Positions 38,058 to 46,157 of a DNA stretch of 64,000 nt are shown in pieces; position 1 is the first letter of the stretch, and the number at the start of each line of letters is the position of its first letter. The notes under the pieces were generated by a model that saw nothing but the letters and a program-made list of their open reading frames with translations, ran no database searches and had not been told where the DNA came from. Made by a program: the position numbers and the translations under genes. This stretch comes from Bacteroidaceae bacterium (GTDB taxonomy: Bacteria; Bacteroidota; Bacteroidia; Bacteroidales; Bacteroidaceae), in NCBI GenBank assembly GCA_030843315.1, contig JAUUPT010000005.1, positions 1 to 64,000 of the forward strand, in the 5' to 3' direction.

Positions 38058-38687
38058 TTACCAGTAACGCTGGTCGTGTGTACCGTACAAGGCAAGCACC
38101 CGCTGCGAGTCTCCCTTCTTCTTGCTGCGCAGGTACGATATTCCGATATTCTTTCGGGTATAGTACCATGTCAGGTTCTTGTATTCCAGCACTTCGCCGT
38201 ATATCCGGTTGATGATGTCCAGCCGTTCCTTGTCGGTCATCGAAAGCCCGGTAGCCGTGGTCACTTCCTTCAAATCCAGCAACAGGTTGCTGCTTTCTTC
38301 AAGCAGCCGGTTGTACCCGAATGCCATGGCCGAGAGTTCCTCCACGGTGAAATTCGGGTCGCCCATCATCGTATTGAAATTGGTCACGTAAATGTCGCTG
38401 ATGTCACCTACCAATAAGATGGTCTGTTGGACTTTACGGGCGCCTTTTACAAGGTCATGCACTGACTTCAGCGCATCATAATAACGCTTTCCCTGCTCAT
38501 AAATCTTTACCGTTTCCTTGAAATTATTAATCATATTTTCAGCGGTAGAGGAGGTTTCTATGATTTCATTGGCGGAGTTTACGATGCTTTGCGCAAAGTT
38601 GCTGGGATCAAAAACCGCCCACTGTGCTTTGCTTGTCACCGAAAGGGAGAGCAATGCCATGAACAGAATCATTATTCTCTTTTTCAT
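38058..38687 (-). CDS. traI: Conjugative transfer protein TraI (DUF4141, VirB5-like)
   Basis: 209 residues from MKKRIMILFMALLSLSVTSK (ATG 38685-38687; longer in-frame starts run into the previous gene). Signal peptide ending KAQ, then WAVFDPSNFAQSIVNSANEI and a helical coiled-coil body ending KKGDSQRVLALYGTHDQRYW. Typical DUF4141 protein, periplasmic, probably pilus or adhesion related. Confidence 0.9.
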   Translation of the reverse strand: MKKRIMILFMALLSLSVTSKAQWAVFDPSNFAQSIVNSANEIIETSSTAENMINNFKETVKIYEQGKRYYDALKSVHDLVKGARKVQQTILLVGDISDIYVTNFNTMMGDPNFTVEELSAMAFGYNRLLEESSNLLLDLKEVTTATGLSMTDKERLDIINRIYGEVLEYKNLTWYYTRKNIGISYLRSKKKGDSQRVLALYGTHDQRYW

Positions 38688-38691
38688 ACGT

Positions 38692-39099
38692 CTATCTCCT
38701 TTCTTTAGTAAGTAAATACCGGCTGTCGTCATCACGGGCAAACAGCCCGTAACTGCCGAACAGCAATACCTCACTTCCGCTGAAATACCCGATACATCCG
38801 GCATCCTTGTTCCCGTGCAGGAAAAGGTCGTCACCTCTGCGAAGCGGGATATTGATTTCGGTATAACTCGTTTCTCCGGCGAACAGCGTGGCCTTGTATC
38901 CCTTGAATCCGTCCGTCACATGGTTGGACTTGCGGATAGTCAGCGTAGAGCCGCCTTCCTTGTTCATTCAGTGGCCGCAGATGCGGTCATGTTCCAGTTC
39001 CTTCTTCATTTCCCCAATCAGGTTCAACAGATCCAGATTGGTCAGGGTTGCGTCTCCGAGTGCTTCCCTGCATTGGCTTAATAAATCTTTCTTGCTCAT
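38692..39099 (-). CDS. TraH-position protein (DUF3876) with in-frame UGA
   Basis: 135 codons from MSKKDLLSQCREALGDATLT. TGA at 38968-38970 (codon 44) separates EHDRICGH from MNKEGGSTLTIRKSN. DUF3876 proteins have C-G-x-W-x at this place, so Trp restores the motif. The rest is a small beta-rich domain (GYKATLFAGETSYTEINIPL). It lies between traG and traI, the traH slot of CTnDOT. The ATG directly after the stop could start a shorter protein, but without the conserved helix. Only Trp codon of the gene is the UGA. Stop TAG. Confidence 0.82.
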
Positions 39100-39120
39100 T
39101 GTCTTTATGGATTAAAATGG

Positions 39121-41625
39121 TTACTTTTTTTCCTGCCGCTTGCTTTCGGCAAGTTGTTTGATAGCTAACTCTATGTTTCCCCCCAGCTTTTCAGCAAGGC
39201 GGGTAAGTTCCAGTTTTTCAGTCTCTTCGGTGGTGTAGCACAAATATTCCTCGCCCGAAACTTCTGTCGCATATACCGCGCTTTGCGTACCGCCAAGCCC
39301 TATCCAGACCTCCTTATAAAGCCGGTTCGCCGCATTGGCAAGATTGATCGAGAGTATCTGGCTACGTTCCTTGTCCGTCAGGCCGAGCAGGTTCTGTATC
39401 TGGTCGAATTTATTCTGGTATTTCCGCTGGTCGAGCAATATCTTGCAGTCCGAGTTGTTGATAATCGTCTCTTTCACAACGGGGGAAGAGATGATGTCAT
39501 CCACTTCCTGCGTCACCACAACCGCCTCTCCGTAAAACTTTCTGACCGTCTTAAACAAATATTTTATATAAGAAGCCATACCTTCCTTGGCGATTGCCTT
39601 TCATGCTTCCTCAATCAATATCATCTTGCGGATACCCTGCAAACGTCTCATTTTATTAATGAACGTCTCCATGATGATAATCGTGACCACCGGAAAAAGG
39701 ATGGGATTATCTTTCACTACATCCAACTCGAATACGATAAACCGTTTGTTAAGTAAATCAAGTTCCTTGTCCGAGTTCAGCAGATAGCCGTATTCACCGT
39801 TCTTGTAATAGGGTTCCAGTACGTTCAGAAAACCGTCCACGTCAAAGTCCTTCTCCCGCACATTCTTGTCAGCCAGCACCTTGCGGTAGTCCTTCTTCAC
39901 AAAGTCATAGAACGAGTTGAAGTTCGGTTTTATCTTCCGGTTCTTCTTTATCTTCTCGATATACAGGCTGACCGCATTCGAGAGTGCCACCTCTTCCGAG
40001 CGTCGTGGCGGTTCGTCCTCCCTTTTCCAAAGAGTGAGTATCAAGGTCTTGATGCTGTCCCGTTTCTCGATGTCATACTGGTAATCCTCCGTGAAAAACG
40101 GATTGAAAGAAATCGGATCATCTTCCTTGTATGTAAAATAAATCCCGTCGTCCCCTCCGGTCTTCTGGTGTATTAGGTCACAGAGTCCCTTGTACGAATT
40201 ACCGGTATCCACCAATAGGATATGGGTTCCTTGTTCCCAGTACTGTCTCACAAGATGGTTGGTAAAGAAACTCTTTCCGCTGCCGCTGGGGCCGAGTATG
40301 AACTTGTTTCTGTTAGTCACTACCCCTTTCTTCATGGGCAAGTCCGATATGTCGAGGAATACGGGTTTTCCCGTCAGCCTGTCCACCATGCGGATACCGA
40401 AGGGAGAGAGCGAGTTCCGGTAACACGTTTCAGCCGTAAAGAAGCAGAGCGCCTGCCCGGTGAAGGTGTAGAATGTTTCTTCAGAGGGGAAGTCCGCCTC
40501 GTTTCCCGGTATGCCAGCCCAATAGACGGCAGGCAAGTCGGTCGTGTTGTGATGCGGAGTGCATTCCATCAATGCCAGTGCGCTGCCCACATCGTTTTTC
40601 ACCCGACGTAATTCCTCTCCGTTTTCCGCCCATGCGATGACGTTGCAATGGCAGCGTATAGATTGCAGCCCGTTGCTATGCGCTTCATTCAGGTATTCGT
40701 CCAGCCACTCCTTGTTGATCTGGTTACTGCGGCTGTACCGTGAAAGCGACTGCATGTTCTTTGCCGCCTTCTCGAAACGGGAAAGGTTCTCGTTACTGTC
40801 ATCTATGAATATCCACTGGTTGTAGATATGGTCGCAGGGCAGCATCACGCCCACGGGGGCGGCATGGCTCAGGCGGCAGTCCGAGCGGTCGGTCGAGAGG
40901 CGTTCGTACCGCCCGTCCGTCCTCACTTTACCCGGAAGGTCGTCGAGGTCGGAGAGCGTATGCAGGCAGAGCCGCTTGTCACCGATACGCATTTCATCCG
41001 GGTTCAGCTGCATGTCCTGCAACATGCGGCTTCCGTCTGCCGACAATGTGAGGTACCGCTCGATAATGCCCGGTTCGCTTTCCGTTCCCGTAATCTCTTC
41101 CGTAGTCAGACGTTCCAGCTTTACCAGCCCGCTGTCATTAACGATACTTTCAAACTGTCCGACCGCTTCCATGAAACGCTCCACCGTTTCCTTGTCCCTG
41201 ATTTCCTTCGGCACCAGAAAACCACGGCAGAGCGTGTTCCAGTTGCTTTGCTGCCGGGAGCGTTCTTTGGTGGTCTTGGTAAGGAACAGGTAGCAGGTGT
41301 GGTGCAGGTAGGGCCGTTCGTTGAAATGCCGCTCGAAACTGCGGGAGAGGAAACTCAGTTCGTCCCTCCGGATGTCAGGCTCGTATTTCTCCGTGATAAA
41401 AATATCCTGCTTGTGCAGGATTGAATAGTTCGGCAATACCTTGATTGCCTTCGCTCATGTGGCGTGCATCGCCTCATATTCTGCGGATGATACCGAAAAT
41501 ACTTCCGGCAGTGTGACCCGGAAAGCGACCGTGATGTCGGCGTCCTTGCTGACGATACAGCCATGTTCCACCGCCATGATGGGAAACTTGCTTTCCAGTG
41601 TGGATGCTTTTAATATACTTCTCAT
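39121..41625 (-). CDS. traG: TraG, VirB4-type conjugation ATPase, with two in-frame UGA codons
   Basis: 834 codons from MRSILKASTLESKFPIMAVE. TGA at 41455-41457 (codon 57; AMHAT-stop-AKAIKVLPNYSIL) and at 39601-39603 (codon 675; MILIEEA-stop-KAIAKEGMASY). Walker A is LGPSGSGKSFFTNHLV and the second UGA immediately follows the Walker B LIEEA, where the family has Trp. Eight other Trp codons are TGG. Each piece alone would be inactive; the joined protein has the usual length (about 830) and domain order. It energises secretion at the inner membrane. Stop TAA. Confidence 0.95.
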
Positions 41626-41630
41626 ATAAT

Positions 41631-41951
41631 TTACGATTGTTGTTTGTTAATCAGACGTGTGATACGTTTTCGTGAGAGGATTCTCCGGGGATGCTGCCGG
41701 GCCGCAAACAGTTTCATCAGCCCGTGGCTGCCGTATTTGCGGTTCAGCGTGAAGGTCAGCCATACCAGTATGGTAGCCGCTGACACCCCGAAGCCGATGC
41801 AGATTCACTGGCCCACGCCTGCCATATACAGGATGACGAACATCACGAATACGGCAAGCAGGCCGGCAGCAAAAATAAACAGGTATTGTGCCCTCAGGCC
41901 TTTAAACTCAACTTCACGGCCCACACCTTTATTTATTTCAAAATCAGCCAT
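41631..41951 (-). CDS. traF: Conjugative transfer protein TraF (DUF4133, VirB3-like) with in-frame UGA
   Basis: 106 codons from MADFEINKGVGREVEFKGLR, the DUF4133 signature. Two membrane segments (LFIFAAGLLAVFVMFVILYM and CIGFGVSAATILVWLTFTLN) are separated by VGQ-stop; TGA at 41805-41807 is codon 49. Trp gives VGQWICIGFG at the membrane interface, a typical place. Basic C-terminus (RQHPRRILSRKRITRLINKQ). Without decoding only the first half is made. The other Trp is TGG. Stop TAA, 5 bases before traG. Confidence 0.92.
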
Positions 41952-41974
41952 AAGTTACTGTCTTTCCTACGTTT

Positions 41975-42274
41975 TTAGAGGAAGAATGACCTCAGGATGG
42001 TGGCGGCGACTATTAGAAAAATACAGGCTCCAAACCACGAGCTTGCCGTTTTACTTGTATCGGGGTCGCCCGAACTGAACTTCTGATAGACCTTAACCCC
42101 GCCAACGAGTCCGATTACTGCTCCTACGGCGTATATCAATTTTGTGCCGGGGTCGAAGTACGATGTTACCATCTGGGTAGCCTCCGTAATACCTGCCTGC
42201 CCGTTTCCCTGGGCCATTGCCGCACTTGCTGCCGCAACAGCGGCCAGCATCATAATCATTTTTTTCTTTTTCAT
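41975..42274 (-). CDS. traE: Conjugative transfer protein TraE (DUF4134, VirB2-like pilin)
   Basis: About 99 residues from MKKKKMIMMLAAVAAASAAM. Signal peptide ending AQG, then two hydrophobic segments (GTKLIYAVGAVIGLVGGVKV and FGACIFLIVAATILRSFFL), as in the DUF4134 pilin-like family. It is the first gene after the 470-base leader with UGA micro-ORFs, so any control by that leader acts on it first. Its Trp is TGG. Stop TAA. Confidence 0.92.
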   Translation of the reverse strand: MKKKKMIMMLAAVAAASAAMAQGNGQAGITEATQMVTSYFDPGTKLIYAVGAVIGLVGGVKVYQKFSSGDPDTSKTASSWFGACIFLIVAATILRSFFL

Positions 42275-42392
42275 TAATTCCGTGATTTTAAGTGAATAAA
42301 AAGCCACGGACTGCCCCCTTTCACTATCCCCATAAGGCAGCCCGCAGCCGCTTTATGGTTTACTGGTTCAGGGGGGAAGTTCCGGCTGGAAA

Positions 42393-42422
42393 TCAGCCGG
42401 AGTCATAATATGCCATTCGCAT
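42393..42422 (-). CDS. Micro-ORF 4 (MRMAYYDSG then UGA)
   Basis: Nine sense codons (seven from the second ATG). TGA at 42393-42395 overlaps the hairpin CCGGCTG/CAGCCGG. In frame with micro-ORF 3. Readthrough continues for ten more residues to a TAA, about 65 bases before the next stop region and 120 bases before traE. Confidence 0.55.
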   Translation of the reverse strand: MRMAYYDSG

Positions 42423-42482
42423 CGTTATTGGATTTAGTGGTGAAACATGGGTCTTAACTCTCTCTTGAAAAGGGGATGCGAA

Positions 42483-42518
42483 TCATCCCGAATCGTAATA
42501 GCCTTTTGTCATAGCCAT
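42483..42518 (-). CDS. Micro-ORF 3 (MAMTKGYYDSG then UGA)
   Basis: Eleven sense codons (nine from the second ATG). TGA at 42483-42485 sits within the stem-loop GGGATG/CATCCC. If UGA is read through, the frame stays open for 30 codons into micro-ORF 4, which is in the same frame, so readthrough would translate both as one peptide. Confidence 0.55.
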   Translation of the reverse strand: MAMTKGYYDSG

Positions 42519-42599
42519 TCTATTTTATAAGTAAGTTACTTTAAGGAATTGTCTCTTCCCGGTGGAAATGTCCCCTTATCAGGCGGGAACATCAATTTA

Positions 42600-42629
42600 T
42601 CATCCCGAATCGAAATAAGTCATATACAT
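42600..42629 (-). CDS. Micro-ORF 2 (MYMTYFDSG then UGA, UAA)
   Basis: Nine sense codons (seven if the second ATG is used). TGA at 42600-42602 followed directly by TAA, again allowing just one extra residue on readthrough. A 5-bp stem, CGGGA with TCCCG, encloses the stop. Similar in peptide end to micro-ORFs 1, 3 and 4 although the DNA between them is unrelated. Confidence 0.55.
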   Translation of the reverse strand: MYMTYFDSG

Positions 42630-42692
42630 GCTTTGTCGGTTTATTCAGTCATTCATACCATAGCGACTCTCTCTTTACAGTGATACGGGCTA

Positions 42693-42722
42693 TCAACCCG
42701 TATCAAAATAACCTCTTGCCAT
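42693..42722 (-). CDS. Micro-ORF 1 (MARGYFDTG then UGA, UAG)
   Basis: Nine sense codons after an AAGGAGG sequence about 5 bases before the ATG, an unusually good Shine-Dalgarno for Bacteroides. Stop TGA at 42693-42695 is followed at once by TAG, so Trp decoding would add exactly one residue (…DTGW). The TGA lies in the loop of the 8-bp hairpin GATACGGG/CCCGTATC. Begins 23 bases past the traD stop. Confidence 0.55.
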   Translation of the reverse strand: MARGYFDTG

Positions 42723-42744
42723 CGTTACCTCCTTCTTTAATCGG

Positions 42745-43677
42745 TTAATTACTGTCTGGAACAGCCTCATTCAAATGTTCGGCTTCATCCAGAAATTTGC
42801 TGATACGGCTGTCGCTGCCATTGATACTTTCCAGTATCGAGCGTTCAATCTGCGTATCCTTTATATGGTGGATAGCCCTCAAAAGGGCCAGCCGTTTGTT
42901 CGTGGGAATCTCCTTGCCGTTGCACAAGTCAATAATCAGGTCAATCTCTTCCGGCCCTATGCCGGTTGCGCCACCCTGATAATCATCACGGGCACAGTTC
43001 AAATCTTCCAGTTCCTCATTCAGTTCGTCCGTATCCACGTCGTCACTGTTTCCAGTCCGTTCCTCATTATCCTCAAGCCTGCCGGAACTGTCGGCCCCGG
43101 AAGCCCGCCACTCTTCCACACGCTTGTCCCGGAACAGTTCCGGTATGCGTTCCGGCGGCACTTGTGCTGCCTTTTGTGACGCTGTTTCCTCGTTTCCGTC
43201 AGCAAATGTAGAGGCATTTTCCTTACCCGCAATAGCTCCGGAACCGGTGGCGTTTATTGGCGGCTGTTGGCGTGTGCCGTAGCTTTTCGTAACGACAAGG
43301 TTGTCCGTTTCAGGCTGTTTTTGGGATGGCTTTTCCATATTCCTGCCTTCTGCCTTTTCCTTGACTTCCGCCTTTTCTTTGTCCTTCACTTCCGTTTTCA
43401 CAGCCGGTATGTCCCTCTTTTCAGCTTCGCGCACTACCGGAATCTCTTTCTTTTCCGTTTTCCCTTTCGTGCGTTTGCGTCCTTTCTTCTGTATCTCTTT
43501 CACCGGGTCGAACCATCCGGCAACGCCCCGCAGCGCTTTCGCCATGCGGCGGCGTGCCTTCCCGAAGCAAATCTCGCCAAGCTGTCCTCTGAAAAGGAAC
43601 TTGTCCATGAACAGATAGGCGAACAGCAGCCAGAACAGAACGATTCCGGCTTCATAGTAACCTGATTGTATATCCAT
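42745..43677 (-). CDS. traD: TraD-position protein (DUF4122-like)
   Basis: 310 residues: one N-terminal membrane segment (AGIVLFWLLFAYLFMDKFLF), a basic region (KRRMAKALRGVAGWFDPVKE), a long low-complexity Lys/Glu tract (KDKEKAEVKEKAEGRNMEKP) and an acidic helical C-terminus (TGIGPEEIDLIIDLCNGKEI). Size and place between the DUF3408 gene and traE fit TraD of CTnDOT. Its Trp codons are TGG. A copy of the TTGGCG pair motif (43257-43274) lies inside the low-complexity coding part. Stop TAA. Confidence 0.78.
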   Translation of the reverse strand: MDIQSGYYEAGIVLFWLLFAYLFMDKFLFRGQLGEICFGKARRRMAKALRGVAGWFDPVKEIQKKGRKRTKGKTEKKEIPVVREAEKRDIPAVKTEVKDKEKAEVKEKAEGRNMEKPSQKQPETDNLVVTKSYGTRQQPPINATGSGAIAGKENASTFADGNEETASQKAAQVPPERIPELFRDKRVEEWRASGADSSGRLEDNEERTGNSDDVDTDELNEELEDLNCARDDYQGGATGIGPEEIDLIIDLCNGKEIPTNKRLALLRAIHHIKDTQIERSILESINGSDSRISKFLDEAEHLNEAVPDSN

Positions 43678-43680
43678 AAT

Positions 43681-44175
43681 CTAAAATATTTTGTTATAAC
43701 TCTTTTGAAGGTAGGTCTTCACCTCTTCCGAATGCTTCTCGAAATGTTCCTTCAACACATTATCGATATAGTTGCCGACCGTCAGCTGCCGTTTTCCCGC
43801 TATCCCGACAATAACCGATATTTTCTGGTGCAGTTCCTTGTCGATATATACCCCCTGTCTGCCTTCGCATTTATAGGGTGTGAGAAATTTACGGATGAAA
43901 TCGGCCAGTGCCGTGCGTATCGTTTTCGGTGACGGCTTTTCCGCAATCACTTCCGAAAAACCGGTATCATCCGTAGCGGAAACGCCTTTCACTGTTTCGT
44001 TCACACGGTCATCCGCTCTTCCCTTTTCACCGGATAAGGCGGTTTCCCTATTTTCGCCACTCTCTCCGGTCACAGAAGATGCCGGAGATAAGGAAGGCTC
44101 CGGAGGAACGCCGGCCATCAGGCTGCGCAAGTACGCTTCATCCACCGGATTTTGTCCGCTTGTTTTCTTCGCCAT
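43681..44175 (-). CDS. DUF3408 protein (TraB/TraC position)
   Basis: 164 residues. Disordered Ser/Glu-rich N-terminus and a C-terminal ribbon-helix-helix-like domain (VYIDKELHQKISVIVGIAGK then QLTVGNYIDNVLKEHFEKHS), the DUF3408 hallmark, likely DNA-binding. CTnDOT has two such genes (traB, traC); only one is present here. It is 2 bases downstream of traA. Confidence 0.85.
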   Translation of the reverse strand: MAKKTSGQNPVDEAYLRSLMAGVPPEPSLSPASSVTGESGENRETALSGEKGRADDRVNETVKGVSATDDTGFSEVIAEKPSPKTIRTALADFIRKFLTPYKCEGRQGVYIDKELHQKISVIVGIAGKRQLTVGNYIDNVLKEHFEKHSEEVKTYLQKSYNKIF

Positions 44176-44177
44176 GA

Positions 44178-44948
44178 CTATTCGGTTTTAAGTACAGATA
44201 TGATCTCATCCATAAACGTATCGAAACCGCACTCTTTAGTGAAGGTCGCATCGGGAGCGAACAGCGTACTCCGGTAAACGGGGCCGACCGTAGCGCACAA
44301 GTCTTTGGTGAAGTTGCTGCGCACGGGAATGCGTGTTTTCAGGCAGTCCAACCCTAATAGAGAGAAGCCTTGTTGATAGATGTCATACAAGGTCGTGCGT
44401 TCCCTGCGGTCAACCATGTTCCAGAACAGACACAGCCTTTTTAGGGAGGAGATACCGGTCTTTATCAGACGGTCATTAATGGTGGTTGCAAAGTTCAGTG
44501 TGCTTTCCAGCACAAGGCGGTCTGCCTTTATAGGCACGAACAGATAATCGAGCGCACTGATTGCCGCGATTACCCCGTCGCTGCCCATTGTGCCGGGCAG
44601 GTCGAACAGTACAATATCATAGGGTATATCCGCCTTTTCTTCAAATGCCCTTCAGTCCGCCATGCAATTGGCCGGAGTGCTTCCGATGACCGGATAAGCC
44701 TTTTTCTTCAACCGCCCGGCCTGCTCCACCAGGAGGTTCTGATAAACGGGTGTGGTCTTCACCACTTCCATATCCCGTTTTTTCTGTTTGATGATTGAGT
44801 GCTGCGGATAGTCACAATCCACCACGGCTACGTTCAACCCTTTCACATAGTGCAGTCATGATGCCGCATAAATGGTAAATGTTGATTTACCCACGCCGCC
44901 CTTCTGGGTAGCGAACGAAACGAATAATGTTTTCTTTCTCTTTTCCAT
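44178..44948 (-). CDS. traA: TraA, ParA-family ATPase, with two in-frame UGA codons
   Basis: 256 codons from MEKRKKTLFVSFATQKGGVG. Deviant Walker A QKGGVGKST is followed by FTIYAAS-stop-LHYVKG (TGA 44856-44858, codon 31); a second TGA at 44652-44654 (codon 99) breaks CMAD-stop-RAFEEKADIPYD. Walker B region VLFDLPGTMG and a third Trp (LFWNMVD, TGG) follow. Trp after the Walker A helix and before RAFEE is normal for this family. It is the first tra gene, so failure of UGA decoding would also uncouple the start of the operon. Stop TAG. Confidence 0.92.
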
Positions 44949-45039
44949 TGTTACTAATTTAAGTAAGTGAATAATCGGATTTATTGATAGTTAAGCAGAT
45001 ATAAATCTGTCCACTTGTCCGTTTTGTTTAATAGCCGGA

Positions 45040-45440
45040 GAGCTATTTAGCTACAAAGCCATCTGTCTATTCAACTATATACTTACATAGCTATCTAATT
45101 ACATAGCTATGTAGCTATTCATCTATGTAGCTATATAGCTATCCGGCTGTCTATATAAGTATCCGGCTAATAATCCATTTGCCCGTTCATCTATCCGAAT
45201 ATCTGTTTGTCTGAATATCCATCTGTTTGTCTATACATCTTTATATCTGTATAAGCGGATAAGCAGCCTTATGAATGCTTGTCTGAAAACATACTTAATC
45301 AAATGGCTGTTCAGATAGAAAACTGCCCGGATAGCTATTCGGATAACCGTCTTTTTATCTATCCGGATAAATAGCTGAATAACTATCCGGCTGCAAATAA
45401 ACCTCAAAAAGAGCATCCGTGAAGTATCTATGATTTCAAA
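45040..45440. repeat. AT-rich degenerate repeat tract between traA and the mob genes
   Basis: About 400 bases built of variants of TAGCTAT, CTATCCGGCT and ATATCTGT (for instance ACATAGCTATGTAGCTAT at 45101-45118). Many copies are self-complementary. No ORF of interest. Together with 44949-45039, where I see only the traA upstream region, it fills the gap between divergent tra and mob operons. Such tracts could be bent or melting DNA next to oriT, or ParB/TraA binding sites. Confidence 0.6.
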
Positions 45441-45448
45441 GTCATTTA

Positions 45449-45466
45449 TTGGCGGTTGTTGGCGGC
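45449..45466. repeat. Dispersed TTGGCG-pair motif, copy upstream of mobA
   Basis: TTGGCGGTTGTTGGCGGC, one base different in its core from the copies at 3706-3723 and 43257-43274, and preceded like the latter by TTTA. It lies 34 bases before the candidate -7 box of the mob operon. Confidence 0.5.
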
Positions 45467-45499
45467 ATACCGGATAATAACCATACCGAAAAAACTATC

Positions 45500-45507
45500 T
45501 ACCTTTG
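45500..45507 (+). promoter_or_regulatory. Candidate -7 box of the mob operon
   Basis: TACCTTTG matches the Bacteroidetes -7 consensus TAnnTTTG. No clear TTTG at the -33 distance. A start near 45515 would give a 200-base leader with at least three hairpins before mobA (one is GTTCTC-GAAA-GAGAAC at 45530-45545). Confidence 0.5.
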
Positions 45508-45591
45508 TCGCCGGGAGAGCGCAGCCCGTTCTCGAAAGAGAACGTCCGACAAATCCTTCAGACCTATAATCCGGCCCAGCCGGATTTTAAT

Positions 45592-45653
45592 ATGCGTCAG
45601 CATATAGCGAGGTGTACTTTCAGCGGTTGAAAATATTTCCAACCGCTGAAAGT
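45592..45653 (+). promoter_or_regulatory. Strong hairpin and UGA-ended micro-ORF before mobA (oriT/leader candidate)
   Basis: Perfect 14-bp stem (ACTTTCAGCGGTTG at 45616-45629, CAACCGCTGAAAGT at 45640-45653) with a 10-base AT loop, typical of the inverted repeat at a relaxase nick region. A 12-codon ORF (MRQHIARCTFSG) begins at 45592 and its TGA (45628-45630) straddles the stem top. The ending SG-UGA and its position in a hairpin match the four micro-ORFs before traE. Either reading, oriT or leader, is inference. Confidence 0.5.
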
Positions 45654-45718
45654 CTCGCCCGAAAGGTGTTTCGGGGGCAAAGGTTCTCCCAAGTCGAACC
45701 TTTTAAAATTTTCATGTT

Positions 45719-46153
45719 ATGAAAGATGAAACAAGAATCCGTAACGCCGCAGGGCGTAAGGTGCTGGCAGACCCGCGCACGCACCGCTATTATCTCTGTC
45801 TCAACGACGAGGAAGACGAAAAGTTTATCTCCATGTTCGAGCAGTCGGGCATGAAGAACAAGGCCGAATTTATCTTCGCCCGTATCTTCGGTTGAGAGTT
45901 CAAGGTCGTGAAGATTGATAAGGAAGCGCAGGAGTATTACGCCCAATTAACCGCTTTCTATCAGCAGTTCCGAAGAATTGGAAACAACTACAACCAATGC
46001 GTAAAGACCATCCATACCATTTACGGAGAGAAGAAATCACTTGCGTTTCTCTACAAACTTGCCGAAGAAACCCGTAAACTGGAAGAAGTATGCAAGCAGG
46101 TTATCGAACTTACGAAGCGGTACGAAAAGGAGTATCTTACTAAAAAGGAATAA
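45719..46153 (+). CDS. mobA: MobA, relaxase accessory protein, with in-frame UGA
   Basis: 144 codons from MKDETRIRNAAGRKVLADPR. TGA at 45893-45895 (codon 59) splits NKAEFIFARIFG from EFKVVKIDKEAQEYYAQLTA. The first part resembles a ribbon-helix-helix DNA-binding region and the second a helical tail that contacts the relaxase. Trp completes the usual linker. The only Trp codon of the gene is the UGA. mobB starts 4 bases after the TAA, so mobA termination would also affect mobB translation. Confidence 0.88.
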
Positions 46154-46157
46154 TGTC

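Larger units (their letters stand above)
42275..42744 (-). promoter_or_regulatory. traD-traE leader with four UGA-terminated micro-ORFs and hairpins
   Basis: 470 bases without a conventional gene. Read on the minus strand it holds four similar units (micro-ORFs listed separately), each with T-A-T-[TA]-Y then GAT/GAC, a G-run and TGA. In each, bases of the last codons pair with a segment just after the stop: GATACGGG with CCCGTATC; CGGGA with TCCCG; GGGATG with CATCCC; CCGGCTG with CAGCCGG. The stems differ in sequence but keep their place relative to the stop, which suggests selection on structure. Probable leader controlling traE and genes beyond. Confidence 0.6.

Noticed and set aside
45040..45440. 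CRISPR array
   Set aside because: The repeats are short, degenerate and contiguous, with no spacers of even length and no cas genes in the window.
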